Source: Candidatus Poseidoniaceae archaeon (lineage in GTDB: Archaea; Thermoplasmatota; Poseidoniia; Poseidoniales; Poseidoniaceae). Taken from it: a stretch of 64,000 bases of DNA. Under the pieces are notes generated by a model. It saw only the letters and a list, made by a program, of their open reading frames with translations, was not told the origin of the DNA and did not search any database. The position numbers were made by a program, and so were the translations under genes. The stretch spans positions 1-64,000 of the forward strand of contig JAOMOG010000003.1 in NCBI GenBank assembly GCA_028353405.1, given 5' to 3'. Below are positions 8,198 through 16,831 of the stretch, in pieces (positions within the stretch are counted from its first letter, which is position 1; every line of letters begins with the position of its first letter).

Positions 8198-9622
8198 TCA
8201 TTCTTTCTTAGGATGTGGGCGGCTGCGAGGTTTCTTTGAATCTTGTTCTTCCTCACGCATTGCTTGAAGTTCACGATTAGATTTTACAGGTTTTCCATCT
8301 CCGCCCTTGGCAGCATGAGAACTCTTTTTCCCACCTTGTGCAATATCGACTTTGATTTTCCGGCCCATCAATTCAGAACCGTTCATCTTAGCAACGATCT
8401 CTTCACCTTTGTCACCTTCAGCTATCCAAATAAATGCGAATCCCTTTGGCTTGCCTGTGTTTTTATCAGTTGCCAAAACCATTCCATTAACGGTTGCAGT
8501 TCCCTCAAAGTGCTTTTTAATGGCATCTTCAGTTGCTTTGAATGGTAGATTTCCAACATATACTTTAGTTCCTTCAGGGTCTTTTCTCTTGTTATTTCCC
8601 TTCTTGCTATCATCATCAGCATCCTTTACAGCAATTCTACGGCCACTAATTTTGTGGCTATTTAGGGCGCTGATTGCAGCGGTTGCTTCATCCTTGCTTG
8701 AGAATGTAATGAATCCGAATCCTTTGTTAGCAGTTCCATCACCAGCAGGTAAGAAACAATCTTTGACAACTCCGTGTTTTTCAAACAAATCTCTTATCTG
8801 CTCGGTTGTAACATCTCTTGGTAGTCCACCGATGAATAAACGAGTTCCAGGTGCAGGCTTATCACGACGTCCTCCAGCGCTACCACCTTCACCTTCAAAT
8901 CGGAAGTAACTTTTTTCACGACCGTCTTCACGAACATCAGCAGCAATGAATGTTGCACGACCTGATGGCCCCTTTGCGAATAATGTTTCAGCTTGCTTAC
9001 CCCATCTTTTTCCAGGGTTATTTAGAGCACTTGCGCCTGTTTCAAGTTCAGCCCATCCAGCAGCAAAATTATCTGCTAATGCTCTGAAAGATTGATAGTC
9101 ACAATTTGGACACTTTACATTCCAATCTCCATTTAGTTCAGCGATTAATGTACTTCCACAAGGAGGGCAGATAGCGTGTAATACTCCACAATCATTTCTA
9201 TCTCTAAAACTGATGCTGACCACTGGTGAAACCCGCTTGACTTCTGCACGGCAGATATCTCTGCGGCGAACAGCATCACTTGTTTGATGCATGTAGCGAT
9301 CAACCAAATCAGTGACACGGAATTGACCATATAATTGGTCGGGAGTTATACTACCAGTTTGCCCTTCAATAACGAGGATTTGCGCTTCCCCATTTTTCTC
9401 ATTCAATCGAGTAATTTCACAAATGACAGTATCACCAATACTAACGCTGTTAACCATCTTTGTCGCTGCGACTGAACCGATACCCTCAGCGATTGAAAAT
9501 TGTCCAATAACTGTGGAAATAATCGTTCCATCTCTTTCAATAGTGCCTTCACCAGCCTCACATTCTGAGGTGGTTGACACTTGCATTCCCGGGGTGACGA
9601 GGCTCGCCGTCATTTTTATCAT
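8198..9622 (-). CDS. csl4: Exosome Csl4-like protein fused to two RRM domains
   Basis: 474 residues. Residues about 10-180 match archaeal Csl4, the RNA-binding cap subunit of the exosome: N-terminal beta domain, S1-like domain (GDTVICEITRLNEKNGEAQI), the block DAVRRRDICRAEVKRVSP, then a zinc ribbon with C152, C155, C171 and C174. After a 75-residue spacer come two RNA recognition motifs: RRM1 at 261-336 (RNP2 LFIGGL, RNP1 KGFGFITF) and RRM2 at 352-428 (RNP2 VYVGNL, RNP1 KGFAFIWI). The tail is basic (KKPRSRPHPKKE). Archaeal Csl4 is normally about 180-200 residues, so the RRM extension is unusual. No frameshift or stop separates the parts, and codon use looks continuous. It would recruit RNA to the exosome. 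An ATG at 9613 is an alternative start. Confidence 0.88.
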   Translation of the reverse strand: MIKMTASLVTPGMQVSTTSECEAGEGTIERDGTIISTVIGQFSIAEGIGSVAATKMVNSVSIGDTVICEITRLNEKNGEAQILVIEGQTGSITPDQLYGQFRVTDLVDRYMHQTSDAVRRRDICRAEVKRVSPVVSISFRDRNDCGVLHAICPPCGSTLIAELNGDWNVKCPNCDYQSFRALADNFAAGWAELETGASALNNPGKRWGKQAETLFAKGPSGRATFIAADVREDGREKSYFRFEGEGGSAGGRRDKPAPGTRLFIGGLPRDVTTEQIRDLFEKHGVVKDCFLPAGDGTANKGFGFITFSSKDEATAAISALNSHKISGRRIAVKDADDDSKKGNNKRKDPEGTKVYVGNLPFKATEDAIKKHFEGTATVNGMVLATDKNTGKPKGFAFIWIAEGDKGEEIVAKMNGSELMGRKIKVDIAQGGKKSSHAAKGGDGKPVKSNRELQAMREEEQDSKKPRSRPHPKKE

Positions 9623-9677
9623 TCCTTAAGCAGACTTGGCCCAATGAGGGACTCAAATCGTATCGCTCTAATGTTGG

Positions 9678-9692
9678 GGGGTAGCCCACCCC
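9678..9692. other. GC-rich hairpin in the 134-bp gap upstream of csl4-RRM
   Basis: GGGGT (9678-9682) can pair with ACCCC (9688-9692) across a 5-nt loop in an otherwise AT-rich intergenic stretch (9623-9757). It lies 56-70 bp upstream of the Csl4-RRM ATG, so it could be in a 5' leader or an upstream regulatory element. On the plus strand it is followed by TTTT, but no plus-strand gene ends here. Confidence 0.3.
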
Positions 9693-9757
9693 TTTTCAAA
9701 CTCTCTCATCACCATGGAGTTCTAACCTTGTCACAAATGTAATACTGTGAATGGATA

Positions 9758-10423
9758 TCATTCAGTATCATCAATCTCTTCAATTGGTATTTTAGAATTA
9801 CCAGGTCGATGGAATCTCCAGCAAATAATATCGGTGAAAGCCTTGCCTTTGGAGTGATGTGAATAGGTTGGTGGTAGACGGAATTTACTTTCTAATACAC
9901 CTTCAATCTCCCATCCATGCTCTTTTGCAAGAGATTCTAAATGAGTTGCTTTTGCAGAATGTAATACATGAATCGATTCAACATCTAGCCCAAATGCATA
10001 TTGCAATATTGCACGGTCTGCCCGTTTACTTTGAACTCCCCATGGTGGATTCATTACGATAATATCTACATCGGAAACATCGATCGCATCAATGCCTACA
10101 AATGCTTCAATTACAGTTGTTGATGCAGAAAATTTAGATTTCAGATTTTGACAATTCTTTCTCGCAATTTCTGCAGCGAGTGGATCTGCCTCAACCAATG
10201 TGATTTTTCCAGCTCCGATGAAAAGACAGCCTAAACCCAATATCCCATTTCCAGCACATAAGTCCAGTACATGTTTCCCGTCAACATTGTCTAATTGGTC
10301 AACACCTAGCATCCAATAGGCTGCTAAGTCGCCCTCTGTTGCGTATTGCTCAAGTTCAACATTTGAGCATGGATGAGGAATCAATTTTGACAATTCAATT
10401 GCCAGATGCTTTGGCCGCATCAT
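9758..10423 (-). CDS. METTL5-like rRNA adenine N6-methyltransferase (COG2263)
   Basis: 221 residues from the ATG at 10423. It has a Rossmann-fold SAM-dependent methyltransferase core with motif I LDLCAGNGILGLG (53-65), an acidic motif II (LVEAD) and the catalytic NPPW (125-128) of N6-adenine methylases. The N-terminal LEQYATEGDLAAYWM corresponds to the LEQYPT...AA block of METTL5 and archaeal COG2263 RNA methylases, which methylate small-subunit rRNA. NPPW instead of NPPF is a small variation. The upstream zinc-ribbon gene stops at 10429, 5 bp before this start, so they are probably co-transcribed. An upstream TTG at 10435 would overlap that gene and is less likely. The substrate assignment is by family inference. 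Confidence 0.85.
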   Translation of the reverse strand: MMRPKHLAIELSKLIPHPCSNVELEQYATEGDLAAYWMLGVDQLDNVDGKHVLDLCAGNGILGLGCLFIGAGKITLVEADPLAAEIARKNCQNLKSKFSASTTVIEAFVGIDAIDVSDVDIIVMNPPWGVQSKRADRAILQYAFGLDVESIHVLHSAKATHLESLAKEHGWEIEGVLESKFRLPPTYSHHSKGKAFTDIICWRFHRPGNSKIPIEEIDDTE

Positions 10424-10428
10424 TTTAT

Positions 10429-10689
10429 TCACCAACGAGGCTGACGAAATTGTTGGTTTTGCTGTCTCTGTTGCGCAGCAAGATCTGCTTGTTGGCGAGT
10501 ATTTTGAACTCTAGACATTGTATTGTTTTGATTTTGAGGTTGTCCAGCAGAAAGTCGCTGGTAGTGAATTTGTTCAGCCTCTGAACGAAGGCGAGCAAGG
10601 AGTTGTTCTCCTGGTTGTTGGTTACCACAAAATCTGCAGAAACGGATACCATCTTGGTGCCGTTGCCCACAGTTGATACAGAACCCCAT
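10429..10689 (-). CDS. Small zinc-ribbon protein
   Basis: 86 residues. A compact N-terminal zinc ribbon has C4-x2-C7 (CINCG) and C18-x2-C21 (CRFCG), spaced like 'double zinc ribbon' proteins. The remaining 60 residues are Gln/Asn/Arg-rich and probably disordered (QNQNNTMSRVQNTRQQ). It is the upstream partner of the METTL5-like methylase in an operon and lies 45 bp downstream of the orphan gene at 10735. An overlapping reading frame (10425-10706) lacks the cysteine pattern and is not used. A role as an adaptor for RNA or protein partners is only a guess. Confidence 0.75.
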   Translation of the reverse strand: MGFCINCGQRHQDGIRFCRFCGNQQPGEQLLARLRSEAEQIHYQRLSAGQPQNQNNTMSRVQNTRQQADLAAQQRQQNQQFRQPRW

Positions 10690-10734
10690 TTATCTCCCTC
10701 ATTCAACGCAGTGGTCCGACCATTTTGAACCTAC

Positions 10735-11832
10735 TCATCCCATAGCGGTCAATTGCAAGAAAACAGGCCATGTTTCAAATCCAATTGCCAATGCTCTTTC
10801 ACTGAGATCTTCCCATCTTGGGTCATTCATCATTTCAGTAGGTTCTACACCCGCTGCCATTAGTCCAGTTACCAATTCTCTAAATTCAATTTCGACATCA
10901 GACATTTCTGGTAATTCTTCAACCTCAGGTTCTGGAAGGCTGACACTATTCTCGCCAGCAGTAGGTTGTGAATCATTGAATGATGATTCAAGGGTTGAAT
11001 GATCTTCAGCCTCATCTACAACTGGTGCAACAGAGGATGCACCTGGTAAAGGAACAAATGACATTTCATCATTGGTAGTAACTTCTTCAACAACGCTGTC
11101 CATAACCTCTTGATTGAATCCATCGGTCATAGCCTGTATATTCGATTCAACTTCTACTACCTCTGGGGCAGGGGCGGGAGGCTCAACACTTTGTTCAGCA
11201 GTAGGTTCAACTGCTGTAATATTGACTTTTTTCTGTAAGCGCCCGATTCCCAAAACTTCAGCCTGTTGTCTTGCCATTTCTGCGGCTTGACGTCGTGGCA
11301 AAGAAACGAAACACTTCCCAGGTATGCTAGAAGGCGGGAAAGGCAAGTAATAATTTCCAATTTGTGGAAGCGAAGGGTGTCTAAAGCATAGCATCATTTC
11401 ACTTTCAAATGGTCTTTGGTTTGGTAAACCCATGGAGAAAGGAACTGAACTAACCTCTACTGTTCCGCGTAACCATCCTTCACTCGTGATCAACTGTTGT
11501 AGCCAAGGGCCCATGTCCGGTGTTGCTAAATCTACGAATTGGAAAGATGCATCTCTTGGATCAAGTCCTTGTTCCTCTAATAATTTAGCCTCCGCTCGTG
11601 GCCGATGGAATACAGTAATCACAGGTTGTCCGTGCTCAATCATATCGCCATGAAGTTCCAATAATTTACGCTGTTTTCGCGGTAGAATTAGTAAGATTTT
11701 CATCCTTGTGGCTTGCTCGTCCCACATTTCTCCCCATCTTTCTTCAGCTTCTACAATGAGTTGACCAATAGTCATATCCGGAATTAACGCTGTGATTCCC
11801 ATGCCGCACCAATGCTTAGGAGTGAGGCTCAT
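10735..11832 (-). CDS. Hypothetical protein with acidic Pro/Val/Glu-rich linker
   Basis: 365 residues, not recognised. Residues 1-200 look globular (starting MSLTPKHWCGMGITALIPD), with an alternating alpha/beta pattern that includes MKILLILPRKQRKLLELHG. Residues about 210-325 are low-complexity and acidic (PAPAPEVVEVES and similar), probably a flexible linker. Residues 325-365 form a short helical C-terminal domain ending ETWPVFLQLTAMG. No TM or signal peptide is seen, so it is cytoplasmic. It is the first of three closely spaced minus-strand genes with the zinc-ribbon protein and RNA methylase, which hints at an RNA-related role without proving one. Confidence 0.7.
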   Translation of the reverse strand: MSLTPKHWCGMGITALIPDMTIGQLIVEAEERWGEMWDEQATRMKILLILPRKQRKLLELHGDMIEHGQPVITVFHRPRAEAKLLEEQGLDPRDASFQFVDLATPDMGPWLQQLITSEGWLRGTVEVSSVPFSMGLPNQRPFESEMMLCFRHPSLPQIGNYYLPFPPSSIPGKCFVSLPRRQAAEMARQQAEVLGIGRLQKKVNITAVEPTAEQSVEPPAPAPEVVEVESNIQAMTDGFNQEVMDSVVEEVTTNDEMSFVPLPGASSVAPVVDEAEDHSTLESSFNDSQPTAGENSVSLPEPEVEELPEMSDVEIEFRELVTGLMAAGVEPTEMMNDPRWEDLSERALAIGFETWPVFLQLTAMG

Positions 11833-11856
11833 CGTTTAGCAATAGCGCCAAAGCGA

Positions 11857-12975
11857 TTAGTCAAGATAACCTTCGCTCAAGGCGAATTCAGCCAGCAAAA
11901 CAACACCGCCAGCAGCCCCTCTAATCGTATTATGAGAATATGCTTCAAATGATAATAAATCAGGCTTTATCAATTCGATATTACCTACTGTTATCGCCAT
12001 TCCAGCTCTTAGATTGCTACTCGGTTCAACGTCTTGCGGGAAGTTTTCACCATCAGCCCAAAGATGTGTAGTAGTGTCAATTTGTTCAACCAATTGAATA
12101 GGATTAGTCGGCGCACTTGGTAGATTGAGCAATTGGGGAGTTGAGTGAAAAGTTGACATTAACATCTTTACTTCTGAAAGGGTAGTTGGATTCAATAATT
12201 TAACAGTGACGAATACCTGATGTCCATCCTTTCTTGGAACTCTTTGACAAATGATATCTGTGTCAATGGAGGCATTTGTAATGTGAACCGAAGACTTTGG
12301 GTTTTTACGTGATGGTTCATCATTTGTTTTTCCGAATATGTAGCGAAGTTCACTGGCAGTTTTTCTTGCTTCATCTTCTATCTCAGGATCAACAATTCCG
12401 GCTAGTGCATTTTCATCGAACAATAATCTCCATCCACCTCCTGAAAGGGCTTGTTCACTACGCATGGTAACCGATTTAATTCCCAGCAACTTGCTAAGTG
12501 GAGCCAGTGGCATTGCCATTGGAATCAATGTGCAATTGGTTGAACAAACCATCGGTAAACCATCAACAGCAAAATGTTCCATATGTTGAGGGTTGATTTC
12601 TGCAATTACCAGTGGAATGCCATCAACGCGCCGATATGCACTGGCATTAGAGAATATAGCAAATCCGGATTCAGCCAACATCGGTTCAACATCTTGCGCT
12701 ATTTCACCAGGAATTGCAGAGAATACAATGCTAACTCCAAGATCGAGTAATGTATTACATATTTTAGAATCGGCCAAATCTAAAACATTAATATCTGAAA
12801 TATCAGGCCTTTCTTGTTCTAGTTTCCATTCGATAGTATGCAAGGCCTTTCCTGCAGTATCGGGGCCACCACAGACAGCAGCCAATTCAAACCAAGGGTG
12901 GTTAACTAATCGCTGTTGCAGCCTTTGACTAACGAGCCCACTAGCGCCTAGTACCGCACATAGACGCTTTGCCAT
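11857..12975 (-). CDS. asd: Aspartate-semialdehyde dehydrogenase
   Basis: 372 residues. It reduces aspartyl-4-phosphate to aspartate semialdehyde with NADPH, a branch point to lysine, threonine and methionine. The N-terminal Rossmann motif is GASGLVSQ (10-17). The dimerisation/catalytic region has FSNASAYRRVDGIPLVIAEINP (108-129) and the catalytic cysteine in STNCTLIP (C148). SGGGW follows at the substrate loop. The length and the order of motifs fit the archaeal/fungal type of ASADH rather than the shorter E. coli type. It is followed (minus strand) by a 24-bp gap to the orphan gene and is separated from the GT2 gene by 45 bp. Confidence 0.92.
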   Translation of the reverse strand: MAKRLCAVLGASGLVSQRLQQRLVNHPWFELAAVCGGPDTAGKALHTIEWKLEQERPDISDINVLDLADSKICNTLLDLGVSIVFSAIPGEIAQDVEPMLAESGFAIFSNASAYRRVDGIPLVIAEINPQHMEHFAVDGLPMVCSTNCTLIPMAMPLAPLSKLLGIKSVTMRSEQALSGGGWRLLFDENALAGIVDPEIEDEARKTASELRYIFGKTNDEPSRKNPKSSVHITNASIDTDIICQRVPRKDGHQVFVTVKLLNPTTLSEVKMLMSTFHSTPQLLNLPSAPTNPIQLVEQIDTTTHLWADGENFPQDVEPSSNLRAGMAITVGNIELIKPDLLSFEAYSHNTIRGAAGGVVLLAEFALSEGYLD

Positions 12976-13020
12976 AGATGAGCCAATGAATTGCTGTCTT
13001 TGACTGTTTGTAAAGTGGAT

Positions 13021-13758
13021 TTAGTCCTTAATTCCCAAATTCCCTTCCCCTAATCTTAGCTCTACCGGGGTTGGAAATATTTTACGAACCAATAATTTGC
13101 GAAGAATAATCCACCCATCAGGTACACTTCCAAGTTTTGCTTCTCCAAGTCGTTTTGAGTATCTTATCGGGATAAATGAAATCTTGATTCCTTCAACAGC
13201 ACAAGAGGTGAACATCTCTGCTTCAATCTCAAATTTCATACTATTCAATTTTAATTTGCCCAATGACTCTCTATTGAATGCCCAAAAACCAGAGCAGAGG
13301 TCATTGGTTCCTACTCCGAATAAAGTAGTTGCAAACCAAGTTAATAGATGATTTCCTAAATAATTTAATCGAGTCATAGCACCGTCATCAATCCTACCTC
13401 GCAAACGGTCACCGACGATAATTTCTCTATTTGGTAAGAGTTTGACAAAGTTAACAATTTGTTCGGGATGATAGGTTCCATCACAATCCAACATGATCAA
13501 ACTGTCACTTTTTGATTTCAAAAAATGCAAAAATCCCAAGCGCATTGCAGCACCTTTACCAGTTCCTTGCTGTCTAATTACTTCAGCACCAAGTGCTTTT
13601 GAGATTTTCACAGTATCATCTGAACTGCCACCATCAACGACCATTATCGAAATATCCCAGCCCATTTCTTCTAACTTTGAATGGGGGATTCGCGGGATAA
13701 TTTCTGCCACACCCTCCGCTTCATCAATAGCGGGAAGCATCACTGTTAGGTGTGGCAT
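13021..13758 (-). CDS. Family 2 glycosyltransferase (dolichol-phosphate sugar synthase-like)
   Basis: 245 residues, a GT-A fold enzyme. It has the nucleotide-binding VDGGSSDDT (41-49), the Mn-binding DxD in LDCDGTYHPEQ (D91, D93), and GVGTNDLCSGFWAFNR, where D-x-x-x-G-F is usual for DPM/UDP-Glc:dolichol-P transferases. There is no clear TM helix, so it would act at the cytoplasmic membrane face. It probably loads a sugar on a lipid carrier for surface protein glycosylation. It lies 50 bp downstream of the large membrane protein gene at 13809 on the same strand, and the two may function together. Confidence 0.85.
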   Translation of the reverse strand: MPHLTVMLPAIDEAEGVAEIIPRIPHSKLEEMGWDISIMVVDGGSSDDTVKISKALGAEVIRQQGTGKGAAMRLGFLHFLKSKSDSLIMLDCDGTYHPEQIVNFVKLLPNREIIVGDRLRGRIDDGAMTRLNYLGNHLLTWFATTLFGVGTNDLCSGFWAFNRESLGKLKLNSMKFEIEAEMFTSCAVEGIKISFIPIRYSKRLGEAKLGSVPDGWIILRKLLVRKIFPTPVELRLGEGNLGIKD

Positions 13759-13808
13759 GTATACTGGTTGAATGTTAATTGGTTTTGATGCCTTCGCTTA
13801 TTTAGGCC

Positions 13809-16139
13809 CTATTCTATTAGTTCAATCCAGTGCAGAATCAATCCCGATTGATCGAAAACAACATCTCCTCTACCACTTAGCCCCGTAGGGTTTATCCACA
13901 TCTTTGAAGAAGTAGAATCATCCCATTTTATTGAATAATCTATATTCGGTGAGAGTTGATTATTTTCAATATAAAAACAATCTTCAATAAAACCGCTTCC
14001 CCGCTGCAAGGTATTATTACTTTCAATTAGACTTTGACCCAAGGCTGTTATCGCAGAGTCGACATTACCTATTCTTTCTATTAAGACGCATATCGTTGTT
14101 GAACTACTTTCTAAATTAGAAAATACATTTAAAAATTCTAGTTCCAAATCAACCCCTTCTTGAATAAATATTCTTTTTTCATTTACTGAGATTGGATTTA
14201 GGAACTTTTGAGAATTCCATGTATCGGTTCTTTGCTGACATGAAGTTATGCAGTGTTGCTCGCCAATTGCAATAAAATCACTTTGTGACTGATTGCCGTC
14301 GGGCATCAGTTTCCACATTTTACTAGAATCAATATTCTCTATCTGATTCCAATACTCTGATTTTGCTAGATAGAATTGCATTACCCCTCTTGGTGAGGTT
14401 ATCGCATGAGTTATCGCCAATCTTGAAAGCGAATCAACATCATCTAACTTGATTGCAGTTGTAACTTCTGCTTGGATTGAAGATTCTAATTCCACCAATC
14501 CCAGAGTAGGTATGCTAGTTAATTGGATATGGGATGGCACATCCCATAAATGACCCCAATGTGTGTTTTCAGAGTAAACAATACTGCCCGGTGGTAAATC
14601 TATCAGCGATTCTCTAAGTTCTAAATCGGAATTACTAATTGGGCGTAATTCATCATGCTGTGACATTTCAATCATCATTACCAATCCTGAACAAAATGCC
14701 AACATTATTGCAACAATAATTGTGAAAACAACTCTTTGGTTGAGATGGGGATCCCATCCATGTGTTAGAATTCGATTCCCGCCCCCTTCTATTCTCAAAT
14801 TTGTTGTAGGGCTTAACCAAAGAGCAACTAATGCAGCCAATGGAATATGGAATGCATGTATGCTCATTGAGTATAATGTATAGGACAGTAATGACAAGAT
14901 GGGTAATTTATCAAAACCTTCGATGAGATGGATTCCAGTTAATAACCAAAGTAAACCAATCCATATCGTCAAGATACGGCCTTCAATATTATTACGTAAG
15001 CGATATGCTGCAAGCATTCCAAATATCAATAATAATCCATTGTAAAACATTAGCGGCCTTCCACCTTGCCAACCATACTCAGCAAAGACTGCTGATTCTA
15101 ACATCCTCGGAGCGAGAATGAATAGCGCAATAGCCGCTGCGGCTAGTAATAATATTGAACTTATAATCAATATTTTTCTAACACTATTACCAATTGATTC
15201 ATTTGTAGTCAATCCAATAATGATATGTGAGAGCATTAGTAATCCGAGATAAATTGCACCAGTTGGATGTATTAGCGCTACGCATACTACGGCGATAACA
15301 AATGCTCTAGTATGATATTTCACATCGGTTGAAGTTTGTCTCAATAGAACTAGCAATCCAACAACCAATCCCAGTAGACTTGCTACAGTTGGGTATCCTG
15401 AATCAAATGTTTTTGCGAAAATACCCAACCCTAAAACCATTGCAAAAATAGATTCAACACCAGCTCCATTACGGTCCATTGCACCCCATATTCCTAGCAT
15501 GATTGCGAATAATGAATAGTGGCCTAACTCAAAAACTGCGACAGCAGAATCAAGATCTAATACGCTAGCGATGAATGCAGATAATGCCGGATAAGCAGGA
15601 GGATATGTCCAGTATCCAAGGTTTGTTCCAGTCAAAGCCAAACTACCAGTGAGGCCTGCTTGGCCGCTTAGGACCGAGAAACCAATCCAGTCAACTCCAA
15701 ATGGAAGGTCTTGAATCATTGGAATTAATAGGACGCTAAAGCAAATAATAAATGCAATAATAGTTTTCCAATTCACTCTATTTGCTTGAATCCATTTCTG
15801 AGCAGCAACTTCATCGCCAATTTCCTTATCCGATAATGAATTTAGATTATCTTTCATTGCCGATTCTAGGATTCCCCATGGTGATAATTTGCCATCACTG
15901 GTGGATTTTATGTTTGACATAGATGCTAAATTGATAATTAACAAACACAATGACGTAAAGAAAACCGACCATATATTTAGCAATAATAGCAATCCATTGA
16001 TTCCGTAAATAATTAATAATCCTAGTGCTGGTGCCAATAATATTTTACGAAACGGATCGGAACTAGCATCTAGTATTCTTGCAAGTGCAAACCCTGGTAA
16101 TATGCTCACTACTACGATGAGAGCCACAGTGAGCAACAT
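13809..16139 (-). CDS. Large multi-pass membrane protein, possible GT-C-like enzyme
   Basis: About 776 residues from the ATG at 16139 (MLLTVALIVVVSILPGFALA). The first 480 residues contain roughly a dozen hydrophobic helices; the last 280 are mostly soluble and beta-rich, with aromatic/acidic content and a paired Cys stretch (HCITSCQQR). This layout, many TM helices followed by an exported C-terminal domain, resembles GT-C oligosaccharyl/mannosyl transferases, and the adjacent GT2 gene fits. I do not see a definite DxD/DE catalytic loop, so the function is open. Longer in-frame starts (GTG at 16226) would overlap the divergent M23 gene. Only 47 bp separate the two divergent ATGs. Confidence 0.7.
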   Translation of the reverse strand: MLLTVALIVVVSILPGFALARILDASSDPFRKILLAPALGLLIIYGINGLLLLLNIWSVFFTSLCLLIINLASMSNIKSTSDGKLSPWGILESAMKDNLNSLSDKEIGDEVAAQKWIQANRVNWKTIIAFIICFSVLLIPMIQDLPFGVDWIGFSVLSGQAGLTGSLALTGTNLGYWTYPPAYPALSAFIASVLDLDSAVAVFELGHYSLFAIMLGIWGAMDRNGAGVESIFAMVLGLGIFAKTFDSGYPTVASLLGLVVGLLVLLRQTSTDVKYHTRAFVIAVVCVALIHPTGAIYLGLLMLSHIIIGLTTNESIGNSVRKILIISSILLLAAAAIALFILAPRMLESAVFAEYGWQGGRPLMFYNGLLLIFGMLAAYRLRNNIEGRILTIWIGLLWLLTGIHLIEGFDKLPILSLLSYTLYSMSIHAFHIPLAALVALWLSPTTNLRIEGGGNRILTHGWDPHLNQRVVFTIIVAIMLAFCSGLVMMIEMSQHDELRPISNSDLELRESLIDLPPGSIVYSENTHWGHLWDVPSHIQLTSIPTLGLVELESSIQAEVTTAIKLDDVDSLSRLAITHAITSPRGVMQFYLAKSEYWNQIENIDSSKMWKLMPDGNQSQSDFIAIGEQHCITSCQQRTDTWNSQKFLNPISVNEKRIFIQEGVDLELEFLNVFSNLESSSTTICVLIERIGNVDSAITALGQSLIESNNTLQRGSGFIEDCFYIENNQLSPNIDYSIKWDDSTSSKMWINPTGLSGRGDVVFDQSGLILHWIELIE

Positions 16140-16186
16140 AGTTGCTCCCTTTAGTGACGGGTTTTGACCTCTTCGCCAATCATCAT

Positions 16187-16831
16187 ATGAAATCACTACT
16201 TCGCGAGGGTATGGTGCAACCACCAAATGGATTTCATACAGTCGTGAATTTACCAGAACATTATTGGGTTTTTGACTTCACAAAAGGAGTTGATGCTTCA
16301 TGGGAGTGTCCATTTGATTATCAAATAGGCCGTTATGATGAAATTCGACCAGGGATGTATGAGCAAGAACTATTTTCAGGTAATCGCGATTTACATGTAG
16401 GAATTGACATTGGAGCTCCCCAACAGACTGAGGTATTTGCTTTCACAGATGGAATAATTCATTCCTTTGGAATTAATTCCGAAGATGGGTCTTACGGGCC
16501 AACAATAATTACTCAACATCAAGTATCATTAGCAAGCCATGTAGGTTCACAAAAGATGAATCCAATCACAACAATTTGGGTTCTACATGGCCATCTTGCC
16601 ACTGAGAGCCTTGAAGGATTAGAAATCGGTCAAGAAGTTCGTGGTGGACAATTATTAGCCCGCATCGGCAATAAATCTGAAAACGGAGGATGGGAGCCCC
16701 ATTTGCATATTCAACTTTCATTGATAGAGCCAATAACATTTGATTTGGAAGGGGTTGTGGCTAGGGAAAACCGTCAACAGGCATTGCAACAATTCCCTGA
16801 TCCACGTTTGATACTAGGGGAAATATATTGA
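16187..16831 (+). CDS. M23-family (LytM-like) metallopeptidase domain protein
   Basis: 214 residues with no signal peptide. Zinc ligands and catalytic residues of M23 peptidases are present: H70-x3-D74 in LHVGIDIGAP, HGHL (H134, H136), and HLH in GGWEPHLHIQL (H172, H174). The blocks YGPTIITQH and NGGWxPHLHxQ closely resemble the M23 domains fused to class III aminotransferases/phosphotransferases in bacteria and eukaryotes. Archaea lack murein, so the substrate is unknown. The ATG at 16187 is used; 16208 is an alternative. It stops 1 bp before the convergent PGI/PMI stop. Confidence 0.85.
   Translation: MKSLLREGMVQPPNGFHTVVNLPEHYWVFDFTKGVDASWECPFDYQIGRYDEIRPGMYEQELFSGNRDLHVGIDIGAPQQTEVFAFTDGIIHSFGINSEDGSYGPTIITQHQVSLASHVGSQKMNPITTIWVLHGHLATESLEGLEIGQEVRGGQLLARIGNKSENGGWEPHLHIQLSLIEPITFDLEGVVARENRQQALQQFPDPRLILGEIY

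Noticed and set aside
8352-8909. 185-codon open frame on the plus strand
   Set aside because: Antisense to the Csl4-RRM gene; no recognisable motifs and low-complexity Ser/Pro/Phe composition expected of an antisense frame.
9623-9757. Possible tRNA or C/D-box sRNA
   Set aside because: A GTGATGA C-box-like string occurs on the minus strand, but no CUGA D box or tRNA cloverleaf could be assembled.
10425-10706. Alternative 93-residue frame over the zinc-ribbon gene
   Set aside because: It lacks the CxxC pairs found in the overlapping 86-residue frame and reads through the methylase start region.
16140-16226. Longer GTG start for the large membrane protein
   Set aside because: It would overlap the divergent M23 gene start and adds a charged stretch before the first TM helix.
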